Positions 34,933-43,990 of a stretch of DNA of 64,000 bases are shown here, piece after piece. Positions within the stretch are counted from its first letter, which is position 1. Every line of letters begins with the position of its first letter. The stretch comes from Alkaliphilus transvaalensis ATCC 700919 (GTDB taxonomy: Bacteria > Bacillota > Clostridia > Peptostreptococcales > Natronincolaceae): the NCBI RefSeq assembly GCF_000621485.1, contig NZ_JHYF01000013.1, positions 107,453 through 171,452 of the forward strand, written 5' to 3'. Position numbers and translations under genes: made by a program. The notes beneath the pieces are model-generated. The model was not told where the DNA came from. It ran no database searches and worked only from the letters and a program-made list of their open reading frames with translations.

Positions 34933-35773
34933 CTTTTTTCACCCTCCTGTCTACATATTTAGGATCCATAATATCCCTCACCTTATCGCCAATAAAATTA
35001 AATGCAGATACCACCAATAATATGGCGATACCAGGGGGGAGCATCTTGGTAGGATGGGTAATCATAATGTTTTTAGCCTCATTCAACATCATTCCCCATT
35101 CTGGGGTGGGTGCCTGTACCCCTAATCCTAAGAAGGATAATGCAGAAACACTTAATATAACCGTCCCCGTATCTAAAGAGGCTAGTACTACAATTTCACC
35201 TAAAGCCCCAGGAAACAAGTGTTTTTTCATAATGTGTAGAGGGCTACAACCAACCACCTTTGCAAAATGAATGTAGTTTTTCCCCATATACTGCACCACG
35301 ATAGCTCTTATCATCCTAGTATACCAAGCCCACTTGGCGATAATATTTGCTATGATAATATTTTCAAGACCAGGTCCTAACATTCCTACAATTGCTAATA
35401 TCATTACTTCACTAGGAAAGGATAACATTACATCACATAAGCGCATAACCATTTCATCTACCCATCCTCTAAAGTAACCTGCCACCACTCCTAGTATTGT
35501 TCCTATAGAAATGGTTATGATCATGGTCAAAATTGACATCCCTACTGTAGTACGGATTCCATAAAGTAATCGTGATAAAACACATCTTCCCAGTTGGTCT
35601 GTACCAAAGGGATATTGAAGACTGCTACCAGAAAGTTTTTCCCTAACATTTGTTTCCACCGGGTCATTTGGTGCCACCAATGGTGCCATGACCCCTAACA
35701 AAACAATTATGACAAGGAGGATTAAGCAACCAATTGCAAGTTTACTGGATTTGAATTTTCCCCATACATTCAT
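34895..35773 (-). CDS. Opp/Nik-family permease (NikC-like)
   Basis: A 292-residue inner-membrane permease with six predicted helices: an N-terminal OppC-type lead, the FGTDQLGRCVLSRLLYG motif (about residues 56-72), and the EAA-loop region VGCSPLHIMKKHLFPGALG (about 172-190) that contacts the ATPases. It partners the NikB-like permease one base upstream. Confidence 0.9.
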   Translation of the reverse strand: MNVWGKFKSSKLAIGCLILLVIIVLLGVMAPLVAPNDPVETNVREKLSGSSLQYPFGTDQLGRCVLSRLLYGIRTTVGMSILTMIITISIGTILGVVAGYFRGWVDEMVMRLCDVMLSFPSEVMILAIVGMLGPGLENIIIANIIAKWAWYTRMIRAIVVQYMGKNYIHFAKVVGCSPLHIMKKHLFPGALGEIVVLASLDTGTVILSVSALSFLGLGVQAPTPEWGMMLNEAKNIMITHPTKMLPPGIAILLVVSAFNFIGDKVRDIMDPKYVDRRVKKGDFAKSRKSISN

Positions 35774-35774
35774 G

Positions 35775-36704
35775 CTACGTCATCCTCCTTATCCTTGGAT
35801 CTAAGAATGCACTGAAGATATCCACCAACAGATTACATACTACAAACAATGTGGCCATCATGACAATATAGGCCTGAATGATAGGGTAATCTCTATTAAA
35901 GATAGCACTAACACATAATCTCCCAATACCTGGCCATGCAAAAATATTTTCTACGATTACAGTCCCCGATATAAGTTTGGGAATCGACATTCCCAATGCC
36001 GTAATAGACGATTGGATTGAATTTTTAAGGATATGTTTTATGATAACCCAATTACCTAACCCCCTTATACGACCATACAATATGTAATTCTCGTTTTTAT
36101 TTTGTATCATACTGTTTCGGATCAGTCTTGTATAGATGGCAATATAGCTTAAGGAAAGGGTAGTTGCTGGTAATACTACTGAGGTGAACCCCCTCATCCC
36201 ACTGGTGGGAAATAGGTCCAGCTTAACAGCAAATAGCCACATCAGCAGCAGTCCTACCCAAAAGTTAGGCATTGCCGTAGCTACAAAAATAATACCTCTT
36301 GTTATTTTATCCCCTATAGAATCTTCGAAAATAGCACATAAAATCCCTGCTATCATGCTAATTCCTAAGGTCATGATGAGGGCTACTGCCGCTAGATATA
36401 AAGTAGCAGGTAATGCATTTAAAATTTCACCTGAAACAGGTTTGTTATTTACATAACTATTTCCAAAGTCAAGGCGAAGACTATTTCCTAGCCAAATAAT
36501 ATACCGCTGAAAAAAAGGTTTATCTAGCCCCAATTCTTCCCTCATAGCTGTTACTGCTTCATCGGTGGGGACAATCTCGTTGACCCTCAAAGCAACTTCT
36601 GCGGGGTCGCTGGGGTTCAGATTAATTAATAAAAATGAAATAAAGGATATCCCTATCAATATCGGTATAATAAGCAATATGCGGCGAATAATATAGTTTC
36701 TCAT
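35775..36704 (-). CDS. Opp/Nik-family permease (NikB-like)
   Basis: A 309-residue permease: N-terminal helix IRRILLIIPILIGISFISFL, the LNPSDPAEVALR and EELGLDKPFFQRYIIWLGN segments usual in OppB/NikB, and the EAA loop GRIRGLGNWVIIKHILKNS (about residues 208-226), with six predicted helices. It follows the binding-protein gene after a hairpin that may uncouple their expression levels. Confidence 0.9.
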   Translation of the reverse strand: MRNYIIRRILLIIPILIGISFISFLLINLNPSDPAEVALRVNEIVPTDEAVTAMREELGLDKPFFQRYIIWLGNSLRLDFGNSYVNNKPVSGEILNALPATLYLAAVALIMTLGISMIAGILCAIFEDSIGDKITRGIIFVATAMPNFWVGLLLMWLFAVKLDLFPTSGMRGFTSVVLPATTLSLSYIAIYTRLIRNSMIQNKNENYILYGRIRGLGNWVIIKHILKNSIQSSITALGMSIPKLISGTVIVENIFAWPGIGRLCVSAIFNRDYPIIQAYIVMMATLFVVCNLLVDIFSAFLDPRIRRMT

Positions 36705-36747
36705 TGGTTTCCTCCCCTACAGCAATCCGATTAAACCAATTTATTAG

Positions 36748-36775
36748 GAGGATTCCCTACTAGGAGGGAATCCTC
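36748..36775 (-). terminator. Intercistronic hairpin after the binding-protein gene
   Basis: GAGGATTCCCT and AGGGAATCCTC pair exactly with a 6-base loop and no T-run. It lies between binding protein and permease. Such hairpins often protect the upstream mRNA and give an excess of binding protein. Confidence 0.65.
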
Positions 36776-36796
36776 AAATTAGTTAATTACCTCTAT

Positions 36797-38392
36797 CTAA
36801 AAATACATTTTTTCAAAGGGTATTTCATATTGAGAAGCATTAAAATCTACACCTTTTAAGGATGGTACATGGACTGCTTTTGTCCTAGAATAAGTTAATG
36901 GTATATATACACTAGCATCATGAATATAGGTTAATATTTCCTGATACATTTCTTGACGTTTGTCTTCATCGGTTTCAATCATAACCTTTCCAATCCTTCC
37001 ATCTAACCATGCCTTCTCTTCTAGTCCTACTTGGGCTTGATAATCGCCATGGGCAGGAATTCGCCAGGATGATAAGTAGGATTGAGGATCATAGGGAGTC
37101 CCCCAAGATAAGGAGTATTGTAGGTCAAAATCGCCTGTTTTTTGTCGATCTAAGAAGGCCTGTTTTTCTTCACCAAAGATTTTTAAGTCTACACCAATAT
37201 TTTTAAAATTGTCTTGAAGGTATTCACTGATGGTTCGCTCTTGACTATTATCGGAATTGTAATAGATGGTCATTTCCATTTTAGTGCCATCTTTATACCT
37301 GTAACCATCATTACCGATAATCCACCCAGCCTCATCTAAAAGCTTTGATGCTGTATCTACATCATAGGTCCTCTTTTTCAAATCTATATCGCAATAGGTG
37401 ACAGTAGGAGACAATAGGGTATCTGCTATAGTTTCAGAACCATTCAATATCCCCTCAGCTATGGATTCTTTATCCACAGCATATTGTAGTGCTTCTCTTA
37501 CTTTGATATCTCCAGTAATCTCTTTGTTAGAATTTAATAGAATAGCCCTAGAAGCTATTGGTTGACTCATAATGGTAACATATTTTCCTTGATTTTCTAA
37601 GGCTTTAAAGGAATCTAGGTCAATCATGTCTCCATCTGCTCCAAATAACAGGTGGATTTCTCCTTTTTCAAGGGCAAGAAGTATGGTTTGATGATCCGGC
37701 ATAACTTGCCATTTAACCTCTTTAAGCTTTGCTTTTTCACCCCAGTAGGATTCATTGGCGGTAAATATGGCATATTGGTTTTCTCTATGTTCAGTAAGTA
37801 TCCAAGGACCTGTTCCAATATAGCCATCTACACCATTCTTGGTGTTATCATCAATAAAACAGTTAGGTGATATAAATCTAAAGGGTCTTGTTAATGCCAA
37901 TTCACTAAGGGTAGGGTAATAGGGATTTTTTAGTACTAAATCAATAGTAAAATCATCTACAATGTCCACATAGTCTATCTGATTTACTAACTCTAGCCAA
38001 GCATGTCTTTCGTAATTATTCATAACAGCATCGATATTCAGCTTAGCTGCTGTTGCATCAAATATCTCTCCATCAGTAAATTTTACATCCTCCCTTAATT
38101 TGAAGGTGTAGGTTTTTCCATCCTCTGATATCTCCCAACTTTCAGCTAACCAAGGTTCTACTCCATCTTCTGTATTGATAACTAAAGATTCGAAAACCAT
38201 ATTTTGTGCTGCCATTTCTCCAGAGTAGGTATGGGGGTTTATGTCCCTTATATCCTTTGTACTGGCATATACCAGCTGGGTTTGTTCTTCTCCCGCCTCA
38301 TTATTTGTTTCTGTAGTTGATGTATTACACGCTACTATAGAAAAACTTAAGGCAAGTATTAATAGCATTGCTGCTACTTTATTGTATTTCAT
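36797..38392 (-). CDS. NikA-type solute-binding lipoprotein
   Basis: A 531-residue extracytoplasmic binding protein of the SBP_bac_5 family with a lipoprotein signal peptide (lipobox SIVAC, Cys about residue 22). The stretches GTGPWILTEHR, YDPQSYLSSWRIPAHGDYQAQ and IPLTYSRTKAVHVP match what I recall of NikA rather than OppA. The start is the second of two adjacent ATGs, 7 bases after GGAGG. Frames extending further upstream would run through the riboswitch terminator. Control by cobalamin suggests that it captures cobalt, free or chelated. Confidence 0.85.
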   Translation of the reverse strand: MKYNKVAAMLLILALSFSIVACNTSTTETNNEAGEEQTQLVYASTKDIRDINPHTYSGEMAAQNMVFESLVINTEDGVEPWLAESWEISEDGKTYTFKLREDVKFTDGEIFDATAAKLNIDAVMNNYERHAWLELVNQIDYVDIVDDFTIDLVLKNPYYPTLSELALTRPFRFISPNCFIDDNTKNGVDGYIGTGPWILTEHRENQYAIFTANESYWGEKAKLKEVKWQVMPDHQTILLALEKGEIHLLFGADGDMIDLDSFKALENQGKYVTIMSQPIASRAILLNSNKEITGDIKVREALQYAVDKESIAEGILNGSETIADTLLSPTVTYCDIDLKKRTYDVDTASKLLDEAGWIIGNDGYRYKDGTKMEMTIYYNSDNSQERTISEYLQDNFKNIGVDLKIFGEEKQAFLDRQKTGDFDLQYSLSWGTPYDPQSYLSSWRIPAHGDYQAQVGLEEKAWLDGRIGKVMIETDEDKRQEMYQEILTYIHDASVYIPLTYSRTKAVHVPSLKGVDFNASQYEIPFEKMYF

Positions 38393-38448
38393 CATTCTTC
38401 CTCCTAATTTTAGATGTACTTTGTGTTTTAATTCTAAGAACTGAACAG

Positions 38449-38478
38449 CAAAAAATCTCCTCAATTGCATAAGGAGAT
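38449..38478 (-). terminator. Riboswitch expression-platform terminator
   Basis: On the minus strand, ATCTCCT and AGGAGAT pair around 10 bases and run into TTTTTT, between the cobalamin aptamer and the binding-protein start. Confidence 0.85.
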
Positions 38479-38544
38479 CATGATTAAAATAGTCCATATT
38501 TTATCAAGTCATACCCCCTATCCTCCGTAGAGTTATGCTTCCTA

Positions 38545-38713
38545 GTAATAGGCAGGTCTTCTGACTCAAGTATCACCACAGTGCAAAGCCTTCCCATATC
38601 AACAGTGGCATATTTTGCACTACTCCTCTTTTACAGCGGCGGGACCGTACAGGATTTGCACCTGTTTCCCTTTTAATCGAAGACCAAAATTTCTAGTTCT
38701 TCGAACCTATTAC
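38545..38713 (-). ncRNA. Cobalamin (B12) riboswitch
   Basis: Read on the minus strand, all conserved blocks appear in order: GTAATAGG (P1 5' arm, 38706-38713), GGGAAACAGGTGCAAATCC, CCGCCGCTGTAA, GCCACTG, GGGAAGGC, the B12 box AGTCAGAAGACCTGCC, and CCTATTAC (P1 3' arm, 38545-38552). Bound adenosyl- or aquocobalamin should favour the downstream terminator and shut off the Nik-type transporter operon. The region 38714-38945 beyond it shows no gene. Confidence 0.95.
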
Positions 38714-38945
38714 CTTTAAATAATTAAATTTTCAACAATTTATATTATATGCCTTCAGTAATTTCTTGTCAATATCTGCTATTTTTATCTTTATTCTTAC
38801 TAACTGTATAACTTGTGATAATATCACCTTTGTATAAATTGATTCTACAATCTCAATCTCCAAAACACAGTCAATATGGTTTTGTTCAGCCAAGCGATAC
38901 ATTTCCCACAAAGTAATAAAGAGTACTTTCCCAATAAAAAAACAA

Positions 38946-38974
38946 TTGACTGACCATTCGGTTAGTATTATAAT
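38946..38974 (+). promoter_or_regulatory. Promoter and operator of the tetR gene at 39006
   Basis: TTGACT (38946-38951), 17 bases, TATAAT (38969-38974). The spacer holds TGACCATTCGGTTA, an imperfect version of the TGACC-n-GGTCA half-sites also found at 39628, consistent with autorepression. Confidence 0.8.
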
Positions 38975-39005
38975 GAAAATAAGAATAAATAGAAGGAGGC
39001 TTGCA

Positions 39006-39590
39006 ATGACTCAAGATCTAAGAATCGCTAAGGGCAACGAAACGAAAGATCGCATTTTAGCTGCATCTATGAAAATCATTGCTAAAGAAGGAATTGAGGG
39101 ATTAAGTGCCAAAAAAATAGCTGATCTTTTAGGTATTAGTAAAAGCAATATTTTTCACCACTTTGGCTCTATAGATGAAGTTTTAAATGTGATTTTTGAG
39201 AACATCCTAGCTGATCTGGTGAAGCCAGTTAAATCCCATGAGGGTCCAAACTTAAAAGTGTTTCTCCTTTTCCTTGGGGAGAGTATTTACTCACTAACCG
39301 AAGAAGAAAAGTTATCTTATTCGGTTTTACTTCATTTCTATAATTCTTGCTTATACAATGAAAAATATAGAACTTATTTGTTAAAAACTAAGGATGAGAT
39401 GGTTGATGCTATCGCTACACAATTATCCCATTATAGCTCCCAAGAAAAAGACAGACTTTTAAAAATTTCAGAAATGATTATCATGACATTAGATGGTTAC
39501 GGTCTGCATTTTTTACTAGAATCTGATATCAAAAGATTTAGAGACGTTTGGACTTTACAAGTAGAAGCATGGCAGTCTTTATTAAAATAA
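39006..39590 (+). CDS. TetR-family repressor
   Basis: A 194-residue TetR regulator. The N-terminal helix-turn-helix is ILAASMKIIAKEG then SAKKIADLLGISKSNIFHHF (about residues 38-57). A helical ligand domain of about 130 residues follows. I use the ATG at 39006, 5 bases after AGGAGG, not upstream in-frame starts that overlap the promoter. Matching operators in its own promoter and before the 39660 gene tie it to the downstream membrane protein and acetyltransferase. Confidence 0.9.
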   Translation: MTQDLRIAKGNETKDRILAASMKIIAKEGIEGLSAKKIADLLGISKSNIFHHFGSIDEVLNVIFENILADLVKPVKSHEGPNLKVFLLFLGESIYSLTEEEKLSYSVLLHFYNSCLYNEKYRTYLLKTKDEMVDAIATQLSHYSSQEKDRLLKISEMIIMTLDGYGLHFLLESDIKRFRDVWTLQVEAWQSLLK

Positions 39591-39627
39591 ACAATAAACC
39601 TCTGCCATTTTTTTACACTATAAAAAT

Positions 39628-39645
39628 TGACCGTTCGGACGGTCA
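39628..39645 (+). promoter_or_regulatory. TetR operator before the 39660 gene
   Basis: Perfect palindrome TGACCGT-TCGG-ACGGTCA just upstream of the AGGAGG of the membrane-protein gene. It is the better version of the half-sites in the tetR promoter. Confidence 0.8.
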
Positions 39646-39659
39646 GAAGGAGGTTCTCT

Positions 39660-40214
39660 ATGATTAAAATTCCAAAATTTTTCCACGAAATTCTAGGTGA
39701 ATATCAGACAAAATCATCCTTAGTTATTATTACTATTTTTGTGCTGATTTCTGGTTTTGCAATAGGTATTTTAGGTTACGATGAATGGAAAGGGTTATCT
39801 TTACTAAAACAAATTGTAACTTGGTTTTTGTTCTTAGATATCTCAGGGGGTGTTGTAGCAAATTTAACCAAGGGTACAGATCTTTTTTATAATCGATATC
39901 CAAGGAAAAGGTGGATATTTATAGCCATCCACCTTCAACCCATAGTCCTTTCGTGGTCGATGGAATTTTCTATCTATTCTGGGATTATCATTTGTACCTA
40001 CACTTTAATTACGGCAGCCCTTTTAAATTTAACGAGAAATTATTCATTTCATAATCTCTTAGCTGGAAGCTTAACAGGATTGGGTTTCCTCGTAGTAGCT
40101 TATTTAGGGCAAACATCTCCCTTCTTTGCAGCTACGCTACTGTACTTTTATGTTTTTAAGGTGTTATTTAGTTTTTCAGTTCTTCACCATAGGGGGGAAC
40201 AACATGAACATTAA
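39660..40214 (+). CDS. Small polytopic membrane protein, unknown
   Basis: A 184-residue protein with five or six predicted helices (for example LVIITIFVLISGFAIGILGY, about residues 20-39). A conserved-looking Asn/Lys loop (NLTKGTDLFYNRYPRKRWIF) and His-containing segments (AIHLQP, LHHRGEQHEH) follow. I do not recognise the family. The ATG at 39660 follows AGGAGG; a TTG at 39627 would lie in the operator. It overlaps the acetyltransferase gene by 11 bases and sits directly under the TetR operator. Confidence 0.7.
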   Translation: MIKIPKFFHEILGEYQTKSSLVIITIFVLISGFAIGILGYDEWKGLSLLKQIVTWFLFLDISGGVVANLTKGTDLFYNRYPRKRWIFIAIHLQPIVLSWSMEFSIYSGIIICTYTLITAALLNLTRNYSFHNLLAGSLTGLGFLVVAYLGQTSPFFAATLLYFYVFKVLFSFSVLHHRGEQHEH

Positions 40215-40791
40215 TGAAACTCATGTTTCCTTACTATCTCGGGCATTTGAGAAAGACCCCATGTTTAATTATTTATTTTCAAACAAAAATGGCAAAGAGC
40301 AATCAAAAAATTTAATTAGATTTATCATTAAACGAAATCACTTATTAGATGGTCTGATCCTTACAGATGATACTAAAGAGCCTACTTATGTGGCGATTGT
40401 AGATCGACCAAAAAACCTTAAGAATGTATCTATAAGAGCTAAACTTAGATTAAATATAGAGATGCTTTTATTAGTATTTCGGCTACCATTTCATGGGCTT
40501 AGATTCTTAACTAAGTACGAAAAACTAACTTCTACAAGTGGACCACATCAACCCCATTACTATTTAACCATGATTGGTGTAGCGCCTTCCTCTCAAGGAA
40601 AGGGCATTGGTAAAAAAGTTCTAAGAGAGATCCATGAAATTGCTGAATCCTCACAGCCCTCCTACCCAATTGCACTTGATACAGAAAATCAGCATAATGT
40701 CTCTTATTATGAAAGTTTTGGATATCAGCTAAAGGATACTAACATCATTGATGGCATAAAGATCTATTGTATGACTCGACCTGCAAAATAA
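40204..40791 (+). CDS. GNAT-family N-acetyltransferase
   Basis: A 195-residue acetyltransferase of the GNAT fold. Motif A reads YLTMIGVAPSSQGKGIGKKV (about residues 119-138), with the acetyl-CoA pyrophosphate loop QGKGIG, followed by ALDTENQHNVSYYESFGYQ. The ATG at 40204 follows a GGGGGG run within the end of the membrane-protein gene. The pair under TetR control suggests detoxification of an amine compound, which is inference. Confidence 0.85.
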   Translation: MNINETHVSLLSRAFEKDPMFNYLFSNKNGKEQSKNLIRFIIKRNHLLDGLILTDDTKEPTYVAIVDRPKNLKNVSIRAKLRLNIEMLLLVFRLPFHGLRFLTKYEKLTSTSGPHQPHYYLTMIGVAPSSQGKGIGKKVLREIHEIAESSQPSYPIALDTENQHNVSYYESFGYQLKDTNIIDGIKIYCMTRPAK

Positions 40792-40823
40792 ATCAAATAA
40801 CTTCTTATTTTTTCTATAAAACA

Positions 40824-40858
40824 AACCTAGCCTCCTTTTATCCATGAGGCTAGGTTTT
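40824..40858 (+). terminator. Terminator of the TetR-controlled operon
   Basis: AACCTAGCCTC and GAGGCTAGGTT pair exactly and are followed by TTTT. Confidence 0.85.
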
Positions 40859-40922
40859 AATTACTTTATACTTAGAAATATATCTAGGGTATAGGCCTAT
40901 CTCTAAGCTAGTAATGTTACAC

Positions 40923-40972
40923 TTGACAAAATTTCAATAATAGTTTAAGATATTAGTCTGATATCGGACTAA
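40923..40972 (+). promoter_or_regulatory. Promoter and MarR operator
   Basis: TTGACA (40923-40928), 17 bases, TAAGAT (40946-40951), followed at the start point by TTAGTC-8-GACTAA (40953-40972), immediately before the AGGAGG of the MarR gene. Confidence 0.75.
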
Positions 40973-40989
40973 AAAGGAGGTATTTTTTT

Positions 40990-41451
40990 ATGAATTTACA
41001 CAAACAATTAATGGAGTTCTATGCTATCTCCAATGAGATAGATGCTTTTTTTACTAACTTAGCAATAAAAAGCGGACTTTCTGTAAGTGCCCATTGGACT
41101 CTATACTTTATCCGCCAATCTCAAAATGGATGCACACAAAAAAGCATCTGTAAACAATGGTCTATGAGCAAGCAAACTGTAAATTCAGCACTAAAAGTAC
41201 TTATTAAAAAAGGATTGATTACTTTACATCCTTCCGAGGATGATCGGCGTAGTAAACAGATTCAATTAACCCAAGAAGGAGAGGCCTTTGCAAAAAAGCA
41301 TCTGGATACTATCTTTGCAGCAGAAGAGAAGACCTTTATGGAGCTCAGTGAATTATCACGAACTGCTTTGATTCAAGGTTGCAGAGATTACCTTAATGGG
41401 TTACGAAAAAATTTAGCAGACATTTTACAGAAACAAGAATATGAAGAATAA
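40990..41451 (+). CDS. MarR-family repressor
   Basis: A 153-residue MarR protein. The winged helix has QKSICKQWSMSKQTVNSALKVLIKKGLI (helices split at SMSK) and the wing HPSEDDRRSKQIQLTQEG, flanked by dimer helices. It precedes a MATE transporter by 11 bases, the same arrangement as mepR-mepA in Staphylococcus. It should repress both genes from the inverted repeat at 40953-40972 until a drug binds. Confidence 0.9.
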   Translation: MNLHKQLMEFYAISNEIDAFFTNLAIKSGLSVSAHWTLYFIRQSQNGCTQKSICKQWSMSKQTVNSALKVLIKKGLITLHPSEDDRRSKQIQLTQEGEAFAKKHLDTIFAAEEKTFMELSELSRTALIQGCRDYLNGLRKNLADILQKQEYEE

Positions 41452-41462
41452 AAGAGGTACTT

Positions 41463-42800
41463 ATGAAAATTCAATTATCAGATCATTTCAACTATCGACA
41501 CTTATTAAGATTCACAATACCTTCAATTGTAATGATGGTCTTCACCTCCATTTATGGCGTAGTAGATGGCTTATTTGTATCTAACTTTGTAGGGAGCAAC
41601 GCACTCTCTTCTATCAATATTATTATGCCTCTAGTTATGTCAATTGGTGCTTTTGGTTTTATGCTGGGCGCTGGTGGCAGTGCCGTTATTTCTAAGGCTT
41701 TAGGTGAAGGAAAAACAAATCAAGCAAAGCAGTATTTTACCACCTTAATTCTTACCATTATTGCTTGTGGTATCGTTTTATCAGCAGTCTGTATTATACT
41801 GATTCGCCCAATTTCCTATTTGCTTGGTGCAAGCGATTTATTAATTGAAGATTGTGTTACCTATGGTTCTATTTTAATATTTGGAAGTGTTTTCTTTATG
41901 CTTCAAACATCCTTTCAAACTTTTTTTATAGTAGCAGAAAAACCTAAACTAGGTCTTTTATTGACAGTGGCTTCGGGTATTACAAATATTTTCTTGGATT
42001 TTTTATTTATATATGTATTTAAGTGGGGAATTGCAGGGGCGGCCTGGGCAACGGTTAGCGGATATATCATCGGGGCCGTGATTCCCATTGCTTATTTTTT
42101 TGTTGGTGAAAATCCTATACTGCATTTTACTAAAACCAAACTATATCCTAGAATGATTCTAAGTAGCTGTTTGAATGGTTCTTCAGAAATGGTATCAAAT
42201 ATATCTATGTCCTTTGTTACGGTGCTTTACAACCTGCAAATGATGAAACTTATCGGTGAGTCTGGCGTGGCGGCATATTCTGCTATTATGTATGTGAGTT
42301 TTGTTTTTGTTGCAATTTTTATAGGATTTTCTATTGGTACAGCACCGATTATCAGTTTTCATTATGGTGCTGGGAATAAAGGGGAGTTGAAAAACCTGCT
42401 TCAAAAAAGCTTTGTTATTATCTGTGTTGTATCATTATCCATGGTAATTTTAGCACAGCTATTTTCAAGTTTTATTGCAACCTCTTTTTCCAGTGGTGAC
42501 ACTGCACTTGCTGCTTTTACAAACAAAGGTTTCCGGCTATATTCTCTATCATTTCTCTTCACTGGCTTTGGTATCTTTGGCTCTGCTTTTTTCACTGCAC
42601 TTTGCAACGGAACAGTTTCTGCAACCCTATCTTTTCTAAGAACACTTCTACTCCCTACGGTGATCATCCTCACCTTGCCATCAATTATAGGAATTAATGG
42701 AGTTTGGCTGACTGTTGTGGTGGCAGATGGGCTTGCCTTTTTCATTGCACTTTGGTTTATTCTAAAGAAAAGAAAGCAGTATGGATACCTTTCACCATAA
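41463..42800 (+). CDS. MATE-family multidrug efflux transporter
   Basis: A 445-residue protein with twelve predicted helices in two pseudo-repeats. It has the MATE hallmarks IVMMVFTSIYGVVDGLFVSNFVG (helix 1, about residues 17-39) and GFMLGAGGSAVISKALGEG (about 60-78). MepA-like proteins export cationic drugs and dyes in exchange for Na+ or H+. It is co-transcribed with marR and ends at a strong terminator. Confidence 0.95.
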   Translation: MKIQLSDHFNYRHLLRFTIPSIVMMVFTSIYGVVDGLFVSNFVGSNALSSINIIMPLVMSIGAFGFMLGAGGSAVISKALGEGKTNQAKQYFTTLILTIIACGIVLSAVCIILIRPISYLLGASDLLIEDCVTYGSILIFGSVFFMLQTSFQTFFIVAEKPKLGLLLTVASGITNIFLDFLFIYVFKWGIAGAAWATVSGYIIGAVIPIAYFFVGENPILHFTKTKLYPRMILSSCLNGSSEMVSNISMSFVTVLYNLQMMKLIGESGVAAYSAIMYVSFVFVAIFIGFSIGTAPIISFHYGAGNKGELKNLLQKSFVIICVVSLSMVILAQLFSSFIATSFSSGDTALAAFTNKGFRLYSLSFLFTGFGIFGSAFFTALCNGTVSATLSFLRTLLLPTVIILTLPSIIGINGVWLTVVVADGLAFFIALWFILKKRKQYGYLSP

Positions 42801-42849
42801 TTTAGTTATATTTTTAATCATATCAGCCAAATACAGGCCTATATTAATT

Positions 42850-42890
42850 AAGTCCTATTCATGATAAGCTCATCATGAATAGGACTTTTA
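42850..42890 (+). terminator. Terminator of the marR-MATE operon
   Basis: AAGTCCTATTCATGA and TCATGAATAGGACTT pair exactly and run into TTT. Confidence 0.85.
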
Positions 42891-42962
42891 ATGTTTATTT
42901 TTATAGTGGAAAGAATTAGATCGATTTTTTAAACATAGCTTTTGATAGCAATATAAGTTTTT

Positions 42963-43871
42963 TTAGTTTTCACTTACCTCTAGGGTTTGTTTAGCCATCT
43001 GTTCATACTCTTCTTGACCAGATATGATGGCGAATTCTGCAATGTCAACTGGATAGGCGGCAACCAATTCGATGATATGCTCTTTCATCTTTGGCCAATG
43101 GTATCCTCCTGCTGCTTTATACGCCTCGATAAGAGATTCAAGCCCTTCCTCTCCAAAGGCTTTATACTGGAATACAAAATCATTTGATATATCTGCCACC
43201 TTTGCTTCTGTCCAGTCAATTAAGCCAGTCACATTAGCATCCTTATCAATTAAAGTGTGCCCTGCGTGGATATCCCCATGTATGAACCCCGTATCCTGCG
43301 GCCACAATCCATCATCATTTAACCATCTCTGCCATCTATTCCATAAGGTTTCACCAACTCCAAATTTAGCCTTCACGTCATCCATTCTTTTTTTCATTAA
43401 CAACCTTACTTCTTCAGACGTATAAACCTCCAGTCCAGCCTCTTTTGCCTTGTCTTTTGAAATACTATGCAGTGCTGCCAATACCTTCCCTAAGGTTTTA
43501 TGAAAGCAGTCTGGAACATTATTAATATCAATTTCCCAAACATAGTTTTGTATTTCATGATCAATTGTTCCTGCTGGTACACCCTTTAACTTCTTATATG
43601 CGATCAACTCATCTGCGTAGATAGACCAATTTGGTACTTCAAATGTGGCTATATGTTGATTTACTAAATCAAGTGCCTGTTTTTCAGCCTTTGTTCTTAT
43701 CATTACATCTTCACGCCTAGGTAATCTTAAGACCCATTCATTCCCTTTTAAGTCAAGGGCAAACACCACCTGGAAGTCAAGCCCTGACTCATTAAATGTT
43801 AATGTATCCTCTTTTAAATTTAGACCATGTTTTTTTGCTATTTCTATAACTTGTTTTAAGGTTCTACTCAT
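42963..43871 (-). CDS. Macrolide 2'-phosphotransferase-like kinase (Mph family), copy 1
   Basis: A 302-residue aminoglycoside/macrolide kinase fold. It has nucleotide-binding strands (about residues 30-60, [11 protein letters not shown]), the catalytic loop [12 protein letters not shown] (about 199-210) and the metal-binding [11 protein letters not shown] (about 217-227). Mph enzymes phosphorylate the 2'-OH of the desosamine of macrolides with GTP. It is related to the copy at 57029 but stands alone, downstream of a TetR gene on the same strand that may regulate it. Confidence 0.8.
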   Translation of the reverse strand: MSRTLKQVIEIAKKHGLNLKEDTLTFNESGLDFQVVFALDLKGNEWVLRLPRREDVMIRTKAEKQALDLVNQHIATFEVPNWSIYADELIAYKKLKGVPAGTIDHEIQNYVWEIDINNVPDCFHKTLGKVLAALHSISKDKAKEAGLEVYTSEEVRLLMKKRMDDVKAKFGVGETLWNRWQRWLNDDGLWPQDTGFIHGDIHAGHTLIDKDANVTGLIDWTEAKVADISNDFVFQYKAFGEEGLESLIEAYKAAGGYHWPKMKEHIIELVAAYPVDIAEFAIISGQEEYEQMAKQTLEVSEN

Positions 43872-43990
43872 TCAAATCACCCCACCATTTTTTTTTGAGA
43901 ATTCACTTTAAGATAATCCGTAAATCATAACTCTTAAGGGGATCCCCCCCTCGTGACAAATATCTTCAAAGTCCCTATTGAACTTAAAGA

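Noticed and set aside
38393..38497. An N-terminal extension of the NikA-type protein starting at 38497
   Set aside because: It would place coding sequence across the riboswitch terminator and bury the lipoprotein signal peptide.
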